A stretch of 64,000 bases of DNA from Epiperipatus broadwayi (taxonomy: Eukaryota > Onychophora > Udeonychophora > Euonychophora > Peripatidae): contig JAQFVV010000012.1 of NCBI GenBank assembly GCA_028023455.1, positions 12,410,864 through 12,474,863 on the forward strand, given 5' to 3'. A program made the translations under genes and the position numbers. Below are positions 44,401-55,770 of this stretch, piece after piece (within the stretch, counting starts at the first letter, position 1; every line of letters begins with the position of its first letter). The notes beneath the pieces are model-generated. The model was not told the origin of the DNA, ran no database searches, and worked only from the letters and a program-made list of their open reading frames with translations.

Positions 44401-45377
44401 TAATAATTTGTATTAGAAATGAAAGAGAACCTCCTTTTATTTTGAGAAACCCTGTATCATACAAAATACACTGTAATTACGAGAGAATATAAAGTATATG
44501 TATTTTCAGCAACAATGATCAATGTAGCATGACGGCAAAGGATACATTTTATTGCATACAAACTACATTTAATTTAAATAGTCATTATGCTTATGATGAA
44601 TGAATTTTAATTTAGCCAGATAATAATATTATAAAGTAAATCTTAAATATATCTTATAAATCATGTACATATTTTTTAAATATATATTTTTAAATCTTTT
44701 ATATAAATATTTCATGTATCTTCTAAATGTATATTATAAATTTCATTTACATGCAATCATTAAATAGAATATTCCATTTTCATCATGTCTTCCCTTAAAT
44801 TAATATCTAAATAGAATATATTTGAGGATTCTGAATATGTATGTGTGTCACCAAAATATATAATAGGTAAACAAATATAATTTTACTAAATAATAAAAAA
44901 AATACAAAGTCAAATTAATAAATAAAAATTTAAATTAAATTTATTTACATTTAGTTAAAAAACAAAATAATTTTATTTATTTACAATTAATAAGTTTGCA
45001 TAATTGAATACATTTTCTTCAACTTCCATTTTTTAAGAAAAAGTTAGTTAAATTGTCATAAATAAAGTATATATTTCCATGTATGTGTTAAATATAATGT
45101 ATGACATAGGTGTGTATTCACTTCATAAATTACAATAAAATATGGTAAATCAGATTGTCTTTAGTTAATATAAGCATACTTATTGCTTAAATTTAACTTA
45201 ACAAAGAACATAATTATGATATAAATAATAAAGTATGTTTTTCAAGTTTATCAAGATAAATATTAAATTGGTATCCTTAATATAAGTGTACATAAATTCA
45301 TAACTGAATATATAAATAAATAAATAGTTAAATAATTATATATATGTCTATCTTTAACAAACTTTAATAATGCTAAC
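44401..45377. other. AT-rich DNA, no feature recognised
   Basis: Very AT-rich; no coding similarity or structured repeat recognised. Confidence 0.5.
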
Positions 45378-45541
45378 AATCATTTGTTATAACTGAAACA
45401 CAGGCTTGTTATATACCTGTGGCTATATATATATGTAATATAGGGTATATGAGCACAGACTTTCACACCACCCACCTCTCTCCACTCTATCTAATAACAC
45501 TGATACACCTAAACACATATATGCTGAAAAGATAAATAATC

Positions 45542-45585
45542 ACCAATATACGTATTTCATGCTAAACCAGCAATCATCAGTTGGT
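45542..45585 (-). ncRNA. Hammerhead ribozyme motif, HH-1, minus strand
   Basis: On the minus strand: stem I ACCAA, core CTGATGA, T, stem II TGCT/AGCA closed by GGTTT, T, core GAA, stem III ATACGTAT (fully self-complementary), cleavage base A, stem I return TTGGT. All invariant core bases are present and stems I and III are perfect. The base pair normally closing the core (G-C, seen at 41727/41741) is a T-T mismatch here, which may reduce activity. Confidence 0.78.
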
Positions 45586-46022
45586 CCAGACTATCATCTT
45601 TACACACATATATAGTATAAGTGCTCAGATATATATTAAGATAGACTATCCTCATAGTTTAATGGACAGGCTTCAATCCACTCCACACTCCAACTCTTCA
45701 ACCGTCCATCCAATTGAAAATCTGATGATGGAATGCTCAAAGGCCACCCTGAGGCCGAGATTATTGTCACACCCATGTTGACCTAAGGTCAATCTGAACC
45801 CCACATGTACAGGACATAATCCATTTAATACATATACAAGGATGGGCAGACATCTCTATAATGTAATAACTGAAACACAGGCTTGTTATATACCTGTGGC
45901 TATATATATGTAATATAGGGTATATGAGCACAGACTTTCACACCACCCACCTCTCTCCACTCTATCTAATAATATATATCTGAGCACTTATACTATATAT
46001 GTGTGTAAAGATGATAGTCTGG

Positions 46023-46066
46023 ACCAACTGATGATTGCTGGTTTAGCATGAAATACGTATATTGGT
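46023..46066 (+). ncRNA. Hammerhead ribozyme motif, HH-1, plus strand
   Basis: Exact inverted copy of the motif at 45542-45585: ACCAA (46023-46027), CTGATGA (46028-46034), TGCT/AGCA stem (46036-46048), GAA (46050-46052), ATACGTAT (46053-46060), A (46061), TTGGT (46062-46066). A transcript through the whole insertion would pair the two ribozymes in a long hairpin and hide both; shorter transcripts could expose either. Confidence 0.78.
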
Positions 46067-46314
46067 GATTATTTATCTTTTCAGCATATATGTGTTTAGG
46101 TGTATCAGTGTTATTAGATAGAGTGGAGAGAGGTGGGTGGTGTGAAAGTCTGTGCTCATATACCCTATAATCATTTGTTATAAACCATCATTTATGAGTG
46201 TCATAAATATAAATACATTTCTATATAACAATGAAAATATACTAAGAAAATCTTTTTCCAATCAGCACAATGTTTTAAATGAAAAGTTGCAATATAAAGA
46301 CTGTATGTCTAAAC

Positions 46315-49255
46315 CAAGAGTAACCAAACTTTTTTCGGCCACAGACCCTTTATCAAAAACTTTTAAAATGGTTGACCACTGAGTCAGTTACTTTACTTAC
46401 TCAAATTAATAAATTGGGATACAGTACTTGATTTTAAATATTTCACTAGATATCAAACTTTTCATTTTAATCACTTGTAATTAATGATTAAAAAATATGA
46501 AAAGACTATGGAATATGGTGATTGAGAAACTTAATAAATAAAATTCTAAACTTTGTTTCGTTTTTGAAGTGACGATTGTCACTACAGTAGTACTCTTTTA
46601 GATTATATTACTGTGTGTGCATATTTAAAATAAAAAGTTTACGATTGAGAATCTTTATTATCTTGTGCAATATTTAATATCGAAACCTGCCCTAATGAAA
46701 ATTAAAGCAAAAAAATATGAGCAGAGTTTTTTTTTTTAATTTTTTACATTTATAAATAAATATGTAAATTCAAAATAAGTATAAATATTGAAATCACTTT
46801 ATTAAACATAAAAATGAAGTGAAAAAAATCAAATAAATTAGTGCACCTGATGTCAACAATTTATCTATATTCGATTTTAAATGAGTGAATTACATTCTCA
46901 AATCTCCATGTTCAATGATATGCAATTAATGTCTGTTCTGAAACAAGTTTAAAACTACCCAGAAGCATGATGTAATGATGGAAATGCCAGCAAATACTTT
47001 TTATAACATTCTATAGAGCTGAGTATAGAAGTGGAATATCTTGTTGCAGCCAAAACTTTTGATAACTCTGGTTGAATTGTAGCTTGAGATTCTCATTCAT
47101 GCAGATGGTTATCAACCCATCTTACAAAATTATATTTAGTTCTGCACTAGTAGGGTATGGGTTTATTATCCATTCTGGTATTTCCAATGATAGAATATCT
47201 TCGAACCTAGTTTTGAAATCTAAATGAAGACCCTCTAAGTGATTGACATACAACAAGATGTTTTTTTCTTGAATTGTGCATATCTTAAATAAGTTGGAGA
47301 ACTGGGAAGGCTCAGATCTTGCAATATTTTGCTTAAAAAACATTAATCTGTACAACAAAAGCCAATATGATTGATGTTGTTTTGATGAGATTCAAATTGT
47401 CTCCTTGCAGTTGTAAATTAACATCATTAAATTTGCTAAATAAGTCAATTAAATAGGAAATATCTGTTTTATTCTTAAGTAAATTTTCTTTCAAAGTGGA
47501 ATATTCTTTTTCAAAAATCTCTAAAACAAATAATTTAAAAAAAAAAAAATCTCTAAAACAAATTGAAAAAGTGCAAAAAAGTTTGCCAAACATAAACCTT
47601 TTAGAATTCAGTGGACTTTGGTATGGAAAACCAATTGAAAGAAATCTTCATCACTTTTCTCACACAATCAACTAAACAGTCTAATGTTTGAAGCACTACT
47701 TCAAATTTTTTTCACAGCTGTTATAAAAAACTGAAGTGATTGATGCAATTTGTCACTAAAGTTCTTGGCTATTAAATGTTGCTTATGGATTATGCAGTGA
47801 ACTGTAATCACTTCAGGTATGGGTTGTTTCAGATAACTTATAAAACTGCAATAATAACCAACAATAACTGGTGTTACATCTGTTGCAACAGATATATTTA
47901 TCAATGGAATCACTTTTTCCCTGTAAAATAACTCCATTAAATTAAAAATCGATTTGCCTCTGATGTCACATTCTAAAGTTCTAGCAAAAACATCTCTTCA
48001 TGCACTTCCTGATTTTGAATAAAGCAAACATACACCAGCAACAAAGCTTCATTACCAAGTAATGTTGACTCATCCAATTAGAGGGGAAAAATATTTTTTT
48101 GCAAATGATTACACAAAGAGTTTTTCACATCATGATTCATTTCGTTGATACATCTTTGAACTGTGTTATTGCTCAAAGGAATCCTTTTTATAACATCTTC
48201 TGCAGGTTTGTGGAGAACAGTGTTCAATATCCTCATGATGGCTAGTAGAATCAGATCCCTCCCTATGGAGTGCAGCTTGCCAGATTTTATGAATAGGGAT
48301 ATGTTGTATGATGCCTTTTGCTTCAATGATAAAACAAATATATTATCTATCATAGTTCTTTCCAGAATTTTATATTTAAGTGATTGAAAGTATGACAAAT
48401 CTTTATCTTTTTGATCAGGGTGACTTTTGCTCAAGTTATCTGCTAGTTTTGATGTTTTTTTGGTGTCATTGCTAAAGACTTTTTCATATATGAGGCGCAT
48501 TTGGTAAATATTTGTTTAATAATAATGTTACAATTCCTAGCTTCAAATAGTCCAAGCTGTACTGTCTGAATTTCTTTTTTGATTCAATCATATTATTGTC
48601 ATAAGAAATAAAAACTTTTATTAGCAATCAATTTTGACAGCCCCTGTGATAAAAAAACCCAATAAAGTATGCACTTACTTGAAACAAAATTTTTGTTCAA
48701 ACTTGAATAAATAAACTGTGTCCAATGATTTTTTTGTTGTACTGCTCCTCAATAAATAATATTCAAAGTTCAAATGACAAATTAGTAAATGTCACTTCAA
48801 ATAAAACATTTATAGTGTTTTTTGAAAGCATGACTGTACGAGATTCTACTAATATCGACTATATTTCATCCCACCACAAACAAGTGTGAACAAACAACAG
48901 TTTTCCATGTCTATACATGCTTTGATATGTTCAATAAGACATTGCACAGACATATTTGTGCTATATGTATTTTCATGCATTCTTATGTGTGACTCTTAAT
49001 GATACATTTTACATTTTCATTCTTAAGTTTGGTATGTAATGTGTTTTTATAAAAAAAAATAGTTTTTTTAAAAAATATTTTATTTCTGTGGAATCACAGA
49101 TATTCTGTAGTAATAAACAAATAGCAGAGCAGTAGTATGGGGGGGGGAGTATTTTTGCTGTTGTTGATCTCCAAATTTTTTTATTGAAACTATCAACCCC
49201 TTGAAAGTTCAAATCGACCCTAGGGGGGCAATATCGACCACTTTGGAAACTTTTG
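46315..49255 (-). mobile_element. hAT DNA transposon (ZBED/SCAND3-like), complete but dead
   Basis: Termini: CAAGAGTAACCAAAC at 46315 and, on the other strand, CAAAAGTTTCCAAAG from 49255, the hAT-type CA-G start with short imperfect inverted repeats. Flanks are GTCTAAAC (46307-46314) and GTCTAAAT (49256-49263), an 8-bp target duplication with one mismatch, as expected for hAT. The subterminal region reads TTCGGCCACAGACCCTTTAT and ends GGTTGACCACTG near 46384, like many Charlie-type hATs. Length 2,941 bp; the transposase runs right to left at 46845-48605. Confidence 0.85.
46845..48605 (-). pseudogene. hAT transposase (ZBED5/FAM200/SCAND3-type), pseudogene
   Basis: Collinear remnant from 48605 leftwards: BED-finger entry KKKFRQYSLDYLKLG, decayed BED core, SNDTKK ... 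LADNLSKSHPDQKDKDLSYF (48350-48480), PLSNNTVQRCINEMNHDVK (about 48120-48180), LDESTLLGNEALLLVYV (about 48020-48070, first catalytic Asp), the SVATD then TPVIV segment (second Asp kept, following Gly lost), VHCIIHKQHLIAKNFSDKLH (about 47740-47800), LFS and LCEKSDEDF, SYLIDLFSKFNDVNLQLQGD (about 47400-47460), FEDILSLEIPEWIINPY (hATC dimerisation part), KLQFNQSYQKFWLQQDIP (about 47030-47080) and KYLLAFPS. At least six frameshifts or stops; no large internal deletion. Confidence 0.9.
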
Positions 49256-49263
49256 GTCTAAAT

Positions 49264-50689
49264 AATAAATATCTGTAGACAAATAAATCTCTCAAAAACT
49301 TTTAAAATATACTATAGTATTTTCAAATTAATAAATATGATTAAGAGCTAACTGAATTTACTAAATAAGTAATCATTCACAAATATTAAAATATGAATTA
49401 AATAGATATATATAAAGTCTATATCATAGTAACTAATAATGATTAATGTACCTCCATTTACATTGAGTCCTTTTATTAAACATTTGGCAGAGAGAGAAAA
49501 AAGCTAAAATAAATCTTTTTTCATATATAAACAAAATATTAAAATATTTAAATATATTTATTTTTATAGATTGAGCAATAAAACATTTATTTTTTTTATG
49601 AGAATAAATAATAAAGGACTTTTCTTCATGTTTATCTCCTGCAACATTGATTTTTTAAAGTGAAGATTTCTATCAAGTTGAAGATCCATTAATAGGTTTG
49701 ATTTAGTTGTTATGATAAAGAAATATTATTTAACCAAAGTAAATATAATTGTTCAATAATAGACATTATCTTCATTCAAGAGAGTTCTTTTAATTAAAAA
49801 TGTTCATAAGCAAATTAATGAAGAAACCTTTCTTTTTAAAATATTTTAACAGTGTCTTACAATTTTGTTAGCTATTTTTGGAGTCTAATTTTTTTAAAAT
49901 AAAGATAATTAATGTTGAAGTCTTTTAGAAGCCTAGTGAATATCCTTCAAATAACCATTTGTCCAGATATTGATCGACAAGTAGATTGTATTGTGAAGCT
50001 GTAAGATCTCAGAAAAAAGATTGGGTTTTTCATCTCTCAATTGTCATTTGTTTACAAAGATGAATAAGATAAAATAAATAGAATAGGAAATATATTTCCA
50101 ACAAATTAATGATACCTATATAACTTTTAATTTTTGCATCATTATTTAGGTAATAAGATAGAGAAATAACCATAGCAACTATCAAATTTCTCTCTAAATC
50201 ACAATCTAATGTTCAAAAATGTTTTATATGTCTTTAAAATTCCAAAATAAAATATTTTCTTTCAAAATAAATTACATTATTACTTTACAAACAAATAATA
50301 TATATATTTTTTAAAAAAAATATTTTTTCTTCTGCTGTTAGATAATAGTATTATTACAATTTTTTTTTTTTTAAAAATCTTTCAAAATAAATTCAAATAA
50401 AACACACACACACATTCTTTTTGTTATTACTATTTCAGGTGTTTATGTACTTTGTCTGTTGCCTTTGTTTGTGACAGCAAAATGCCATACCTTTCCCCTG
50501 TGGGGAAGGTTTTTTGCAATGGTAGAATTCCATAGCTGTGTCTTTTTAATATGCTAGTCTACAACACAAACACTCTTCGCCCCACCAGTGGAGAATGTTA
50601 TGACTTCTTCCACTGTAAGCATAGGAAGCAGTTAAAATACATAAGTACCCTATTTTGTTATAACTATTTCATTATTGCTAGCATAAATC
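49264..50689. other. AT-rich DNA; short (CA)n at about 50400
   Basis: No coding similarity. A CACACACACACAC run is at 50401-50414. A GC-richer patch at 50455-50640 (TTTCCCCTGTGGGGAAGG, a 6-bp hairpin) is unassigned; it may belong to the outer end of the left LTR, but it has no match in the right LTR that I can see. Confidence 0.5.
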
Positions 50690-52500
50690 TTTTAAATCCC
50701 ACTTTAAAAATATATTGTACCAATCAATTATTGACTAACTGTTACAATACAGGTATACTACCACATCATATCTGTACCAGTTGGCTCACAGATATTTGGT
50801 TATTACTCACTTCATGCATACTACTTAGTTATAATGACCAAATGTACAACACATTGGGCTAATAATCTCTTTTACAACTATGTATAATTTTACTGAGATT
50901 AATGAGATATTTATTACAACTTTATCAGCAATTGGACCATGGATTATATGGTAAAAAAATTGTAATTAATGAATTACAGATCGTTTTTTATTCCTATGGC
51001 ATTCCATTACCATGTCATAACACTTATTATGATTTTTAATTTCTAAACTGGTATTTTCTCGTAAATGCTAGCTTGTACTCTTTATGCGATAATTAGTTAT
51101 ATAAATCATGCACTCACACACTTTATAATATGTTACTAATATTTTGGCATGCTTCTAAAAATAAGAAGACAGAGATTATGATAAAATTAACAATTTAATA
51201 ATAATAGTTACCAAAGTATTTTCAATATCATTCCTTCACTTCTAGAAATAAACAACATTTTCTTTATTACATGGAAACAAACAATAGTTATTTAATATAT
51301 ATATAATCACCAACAAAAAAGTATTTAAAATCCCTTTGAATACAAACTACTGAAACATTAATAATAATAAAAAACAATAATACAATTAGTGCAATAAATA
51401 AAATTAGTATATTTTCACCTCTGGTTCAAAAAACACTTCAGTTTATAATTCAAATTATACATATTTTTTCTCTCCTTTAAAATTGTGAATAGGTGGATAT
51501 GTTGATAAATTGATATGCACACGCATATATTCAAGATCACTTTGCATTCTTGTCATAATTCTGGTTTTAAAGCTCACTTCCATGGTTAGTGAGTGATTGA
51601 TGCTTCTATAACAGGGTCAGTCTATTTCCTTAGTTATAGTGTCTTTTACAGAATACACACGTGCTATAATAATTCTATATTTGATTTCTGGGCTGGTCAC
51701 TTAGAAAGCATTGGCTATGAGGTTATATTTTTACTTGAATTTCTTTCTCCCTCCTTTCAGATGACTATTTATAGAATATATTTAGCAGACAAAAATTCTC
51801 TTAGAAGTCAATAAGTTATCTCAGGTGAGAAATTGTGATCACATATAAAAGTGGGACTTGACCAACATGTTTTCTACTTTTTATAGAAAAAAATATTTTT
51901 CATCTCTTTATACAACAAGTGAGCTTACTACAGACATGATAATCAAAAACAATTTAAGACAGTGATTGAATTTTTTTTCTTCTAGTAATAAGTTTCCTTC
52001 TTTCACTCCAGCTCAGTTGTCAGGCAGAAGGAAAGCAAGAACAATAAAAACACACTCCTTTTATGGCTAACAATTTCTGAATCTGTCACCAGATTTATGT
52101 AAACCAAATTAACAAAAAATTAACTTATCTTAATTTTTGGTGTTTATTTAGTCTAATTTTTTTTATTTACAAAATAAATAATTTATCAGATCTCTAGATC
52201 TGCTTGTCTGATAATTACCGAAATAAAGTTACTACAAAAGAAGAACAATTCTTTTATATTATTTTTTTAAAATGTCATAAAATTATATATTTTTTTCTTT
52301 TTTCAAAGTTTAATAAACAAGAATACTTTATTTGATTGTATCTCCACATATGACTTTATATATTTTTATAGCATTGGAACCCATTAATTAAATAAAATAA
52401 ATATAATAAAAAATGTAATTTGAAATTATTTGTTTATTTTTATTAATAGAGAAATAAACATTGAAGGCTTTAAGCATATGTACCATAATGTTTTGGTGCA
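50690..52500 (-). repeat. 3' LTR of the gag-only element (outer end unclear)
   Basis: Collinear with 55141-60473 once the RTE is removed: GGGCTAATAATCTCTTTTAC matches the region at 55570, CTAGCTTGTACTCTTTATG matches 59088, AGTGATTGATGCTTCTATAAC matches 59558, TAGAAAGCATTGG matches 59668, and TTTTTATAGAAAAAAATA matches 59852. On the minus strand it starts TGCACC at 52500, matching TGTGCC at 60473, the expected TG start of an LTR. Leftward homology is lost around 50690-50720, so roughly 350 bp of the U5 side is missing or too diverged. Confidence 0.7.
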
Positions 52501-53279
52501 TAAACCCTCATCAAAAATGAAATAAAAATTATATAGGTTTTAATGTACTTTGATTTTATTTTTTAATTCACTAAACTATGGGGTCTACATATTTAATTCT
52601 ATTTTCTTTTTCTAAACAATCTATTTTTACTCACTCTCTTACAATTATAAGCCTGTTCTTTATGTATTGAGGAGTGCCCCAAAATTGGATGCCCATGACT
52701 GAAACATGCAGTTGTACATTTCTATAAATATCTAAAATGTTTCTATAGTGACAGCCAAATGTTATAGAATAATCATATAAAATATTTGATAGCAAGTCAC
52801 GGTCATCAACTTATACAAGCCAAGCAATATAACAACAATAAAAAGGTCAGGAATTCCTCTATTATCTAAAATGGGAGATCTTATCTGGTATCTTCAAATT
52901 TTCTTAATATTTTTTCAAAACAAAATTGCACACAATCATCTGAACACAAGATCTCACACTATATAACATGCAGACATCCCAAATATGTACATCATGATAC
53001 TGAGATCTCCAGTATCTCTTAAAATATCAACACTCACAAATTCTCCACACATGGACAATTCATCAAATAAGGTTGTACATTTACATTTAACTACCTTCAA
53101 AATTTGAGCATTATATCATCCTTTAACATAAATTTTAAATTTTTTACTTGGTAGTTATAATAGTCATGATCAGGATCTGTCTAATATATAGTTATATGAT
53201 TTTCTTTTCTTTATTATAAGTTTTTTTCCAAATATATATATAACAATATATCCAGAGTCATCAACAATCATCTTTTTAC

Positions 53280-54920
53280 CTTTCCAATATTGGTCAATCC
53301 TTACATTAATCAAGGTACTTTTTATCGGTGATGGTGTTCTCATCTGGGCTGATCTGGGACAGTTTCTACTATTAATTAAGTTATCAGGAAATTCCTTTTC
53401 AGATGTACTTTTGTTACTAAAAATATTGCTAGTATCTTACTGCTGCCATGCAATAGACATCCAACTGGTGATCAAGTTTAACTAACTGATTGTCTTTGAT
53501 GACTAAAATAGCTTCTGGATTGCCTTATAATTTTGGTTTGATTAATGTTGCCAATATTCTTTCTTCTGTTTCTTTTTCAATATAGTTTAAATATATTATT
53601 TTCTAACTCTAAACACCATATATAAGATTATTTTTTAAGTTTATTAAAGACTTTGTTTTCATTTCTTTCATTGCCATTCTAACCTTATGTACTTAGGTCA
53701 ATTGCATTAAGAAACTTGTGGCATACTGTTCTAATGATTTGGTTTTCTGTAAAAACACAAGTGTTAAGGGTTCTCATCTTTGACATTTGATACTTGAAGA
53801 ACTGGATATAGCTTTCACCATTACCCATTGGAAACCTTTCTTGCTTAAACTGAGATTGGATCCCTTCATGCTTCTCTTCATTTCCAAAAATACTTTTGTA
53901 TCATCTTGTGATAGTCTGTATAAGAAAGTGGTTTAGTTATTAAAAAATTCTAGCATACTTTTGAAGGACGTTGTAAGTAGTTATATGATACAGTCACTTG
54001 CTCATTTTCTTTTAAGCTTTTAAACTGAAAATAGTTGTCCAGGCTCTCAAGATACTCCATTGGTGATTGTCAGGAATTACCTTCTAAATACATAAATTTT
54101 TAGAAATGTATGTTGTAATATATATTATAATTTTTTATAAATTCTATGCGCAAGCTTCCATGTAATTTTTTGGTATAGCTTTTATCTGAGATTTTCTTTT
54201 ATTTTTTCATGCCATATTTTTAAACAGTTTTGATTGTCCTCTTTTATTTAGTATAATCTGTTTCTATTTCATTAATTAAACTAGCCACCTCTCCTTGTAT
54301 CACTCTGATACTCTTTTGAGTGGCTTTCCAACATTGCTGCTCTTTTGCCTCTTTTCTTAATTTTGGACTTTGAGTTTTTCATTTTTTCTGTAATGGTCTG
54401 TATCACCTTCTGCATCTGTACTTGGCTTCTATCAATTTTATTATTCATTTTTTACTATCCTCAGATATCTTATTCCATTCAAAATGTACTTTTTCCTTTA
54501 TTCATGCCTAACTCCCATTTTTTCAGTACACTTTTCAGCATTTCTTGCTTTTTCTTTATATTACTTGCAGCATCAACTTTGTGTTTTCTTCTTGTTTTAT
54601 GTCTCTCTTTTGCTGCAGTTCTTGTAATGTTTTTATTCTTTCTTCTGTCACTCTTTTATTGCATTTGTTGTGATTTTAATTCATTTCTTTGCTGTAATTT
54701 TTGTAATGTTGATTCATTTTTTGCTGCATTTCTTGTAATGTTAATTTATTCCTTTAGTGCATTTTTTGTAATATTTTTAGATTTTTTTGTTTCTGCACTC
54801 GTTTACTACATTTCTTATAATGTTTTCAACCACATATTCAATGGCATAACATTCTCTTTTTCACAGCATCTGCTGATTTTTCTTCCCTTTGTCTTCTGGT
54901 TTGCTGCCATATTGATCCAT
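53280..54920 (-). pseudogene. Gag polyprotein of the LTR element, decayed
   Basis: Start Met at 54920 (MDQYGSKPEDKGKKNQQML) in an AAAATGG context, about 210 bp after the primer-binding site. The N-terminal 200 residues are Lys/Gln/Glu-rich with ITRNAAKNESTLQKLQQR- and NIKKKQEMLKSVLKKW-type stretches, likely coiled coil. The C-terminal part is a retrotransposon-gag domain: PMEYLESLDNYFQFKSLKEN, NYLQRPSKVC, KMIQKYFWK, GIQSQFKQERFP, GESYIQFFKYQMSKMRTLN (54080 to 53740). Stops and frameshifts occur. Beyond 53690 the reading is unclear; a VRIDQYWKGKKMIVDDSG patch near 53290 might be protease-derived. The 214-codon plus-strand frame at 54345-54989 is its antisense. Confidence 0.68.
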
Positions 54921-55128
54921 TTTATAGACTTTGGATCTACTGATCATTTATTATTTTCTTTACTATTAATCCTTACTGTAAATAATTAACAAAATTACCT
55001 TTCTGTTTAATACTATATTACTTCAATATAACTTCAAATAATCACTTCTTAATGTATTGTAAATAATATATACTTTTAAACTATTATAAAAAAATTACAA
55101 GCATTGACCACACAATCCATAAAAAGCA

Positions 55129-55140
55129 GCTCACATACCA
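55129..55140 (-). promoter_or_regulatory. Primer-binding site, initiator-Met tRNA type
   Basis: On the minus strand TGGTATGTGAGC follows LTR sequence ending GTCTAACA. The usual initiator-tRNA-Met primer site of retrotransposons is TGGTATCAGAGC; 9 or 10 of 12 positions agree. Its place between the LTR end and the gag start makes the call reasonable. Confidence 0.6.
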
Positions 55141-55770
55141 TGTTAGACAACTCCTCACAAATTTCCTGCTGATTTATAACTCTCTCAACTTGCTTTATTA
55201 TCCTTTTTACTGATGACAAGTCTTATTATTATTATTTTATTATTTTATAAAAATAAACTATTCCTTCTCCTTATTTCATGCAGCAAATATCATGTGTGTA
55301 ATTTAACTTATATCTTATAATGTTCTGACTCTTGTTTCAGGGTTATAATAATTTTACAATATCATTTTAGATGGTATCATCAAGACACAAATTTAATTAA
55401 ACATTTGAACTTTTTTGATTAATAAACAGTCATCCACCCCAGTTGGACATCCATATTCATTGATTATTGACAAATCATTAACATATAGGCATAATACCAT
55501 ATATTGTATTAGTTTGCTTATTGTTATTTGATTGTTACTTACTAAACACATGATGACCAAAAGTACAACATAGTGTGCTAATAATCTCTTTTACAATTAT
55601 GTAAATTTTAGTGAGCTTAATGAGATTTTTATTAGAACTTTATCAATGGATAGTCCATCAATCATATGGTAAAGAAAATTTGTAATTAATGAGCACAAGC
55701 CATTTTTTATTGCTATGGCATTCTATTACCACATAATAACTAACCCTTATTATGATTCTTAATTTCTAGA

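Larger units (their letters stand above)
45393..46168. mobile_element. HH-1 foldback insertion with 15-bp target-site duplication
   Basis: A 776-bp insertion flanked by identical 15-mers, AATCATTTGTTATAA, at 45378-45392 and 46169-46183. Inside, 45393-45840 is a family HH-1 copy in minus orientation. At 45868-45973 its first 105 bp recurs in the same orientation (one TA shorter). From 45971 to 46169 a 199-bp segment is the near-perfect reverse complement of 45439-45638. One target duplication around a partly inverted, partly repeated copy points to a single insertion with template switching or twin priming. There are two hammerhead motifs, one on each strand. No coding capacity. Confidence 0.88.
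45378..46183. repeat. Target-site duplication AATCATTTGTTATAA (45378-45392, 46169-46183)
   Basis: The same 15 bases immediately flank the HH-1 insertion on both sides without mismatch; the duplication fixes its boundaries. A length of 15 bp fits target-primed reverse transcription rather than a DNA transposase. Confidence 0.88.

Noticed and set aside
54345-54989. 214-codon plus-strand frame rich in Phe, Cys and Leu, looking like a membrane protein
   Set aside because: It is the antisense of the Lys/Gln-rich gag at 54920-53280; the complement of AAA/AAG and CAA codons gives Phe, Leu and Cys. No independent support.
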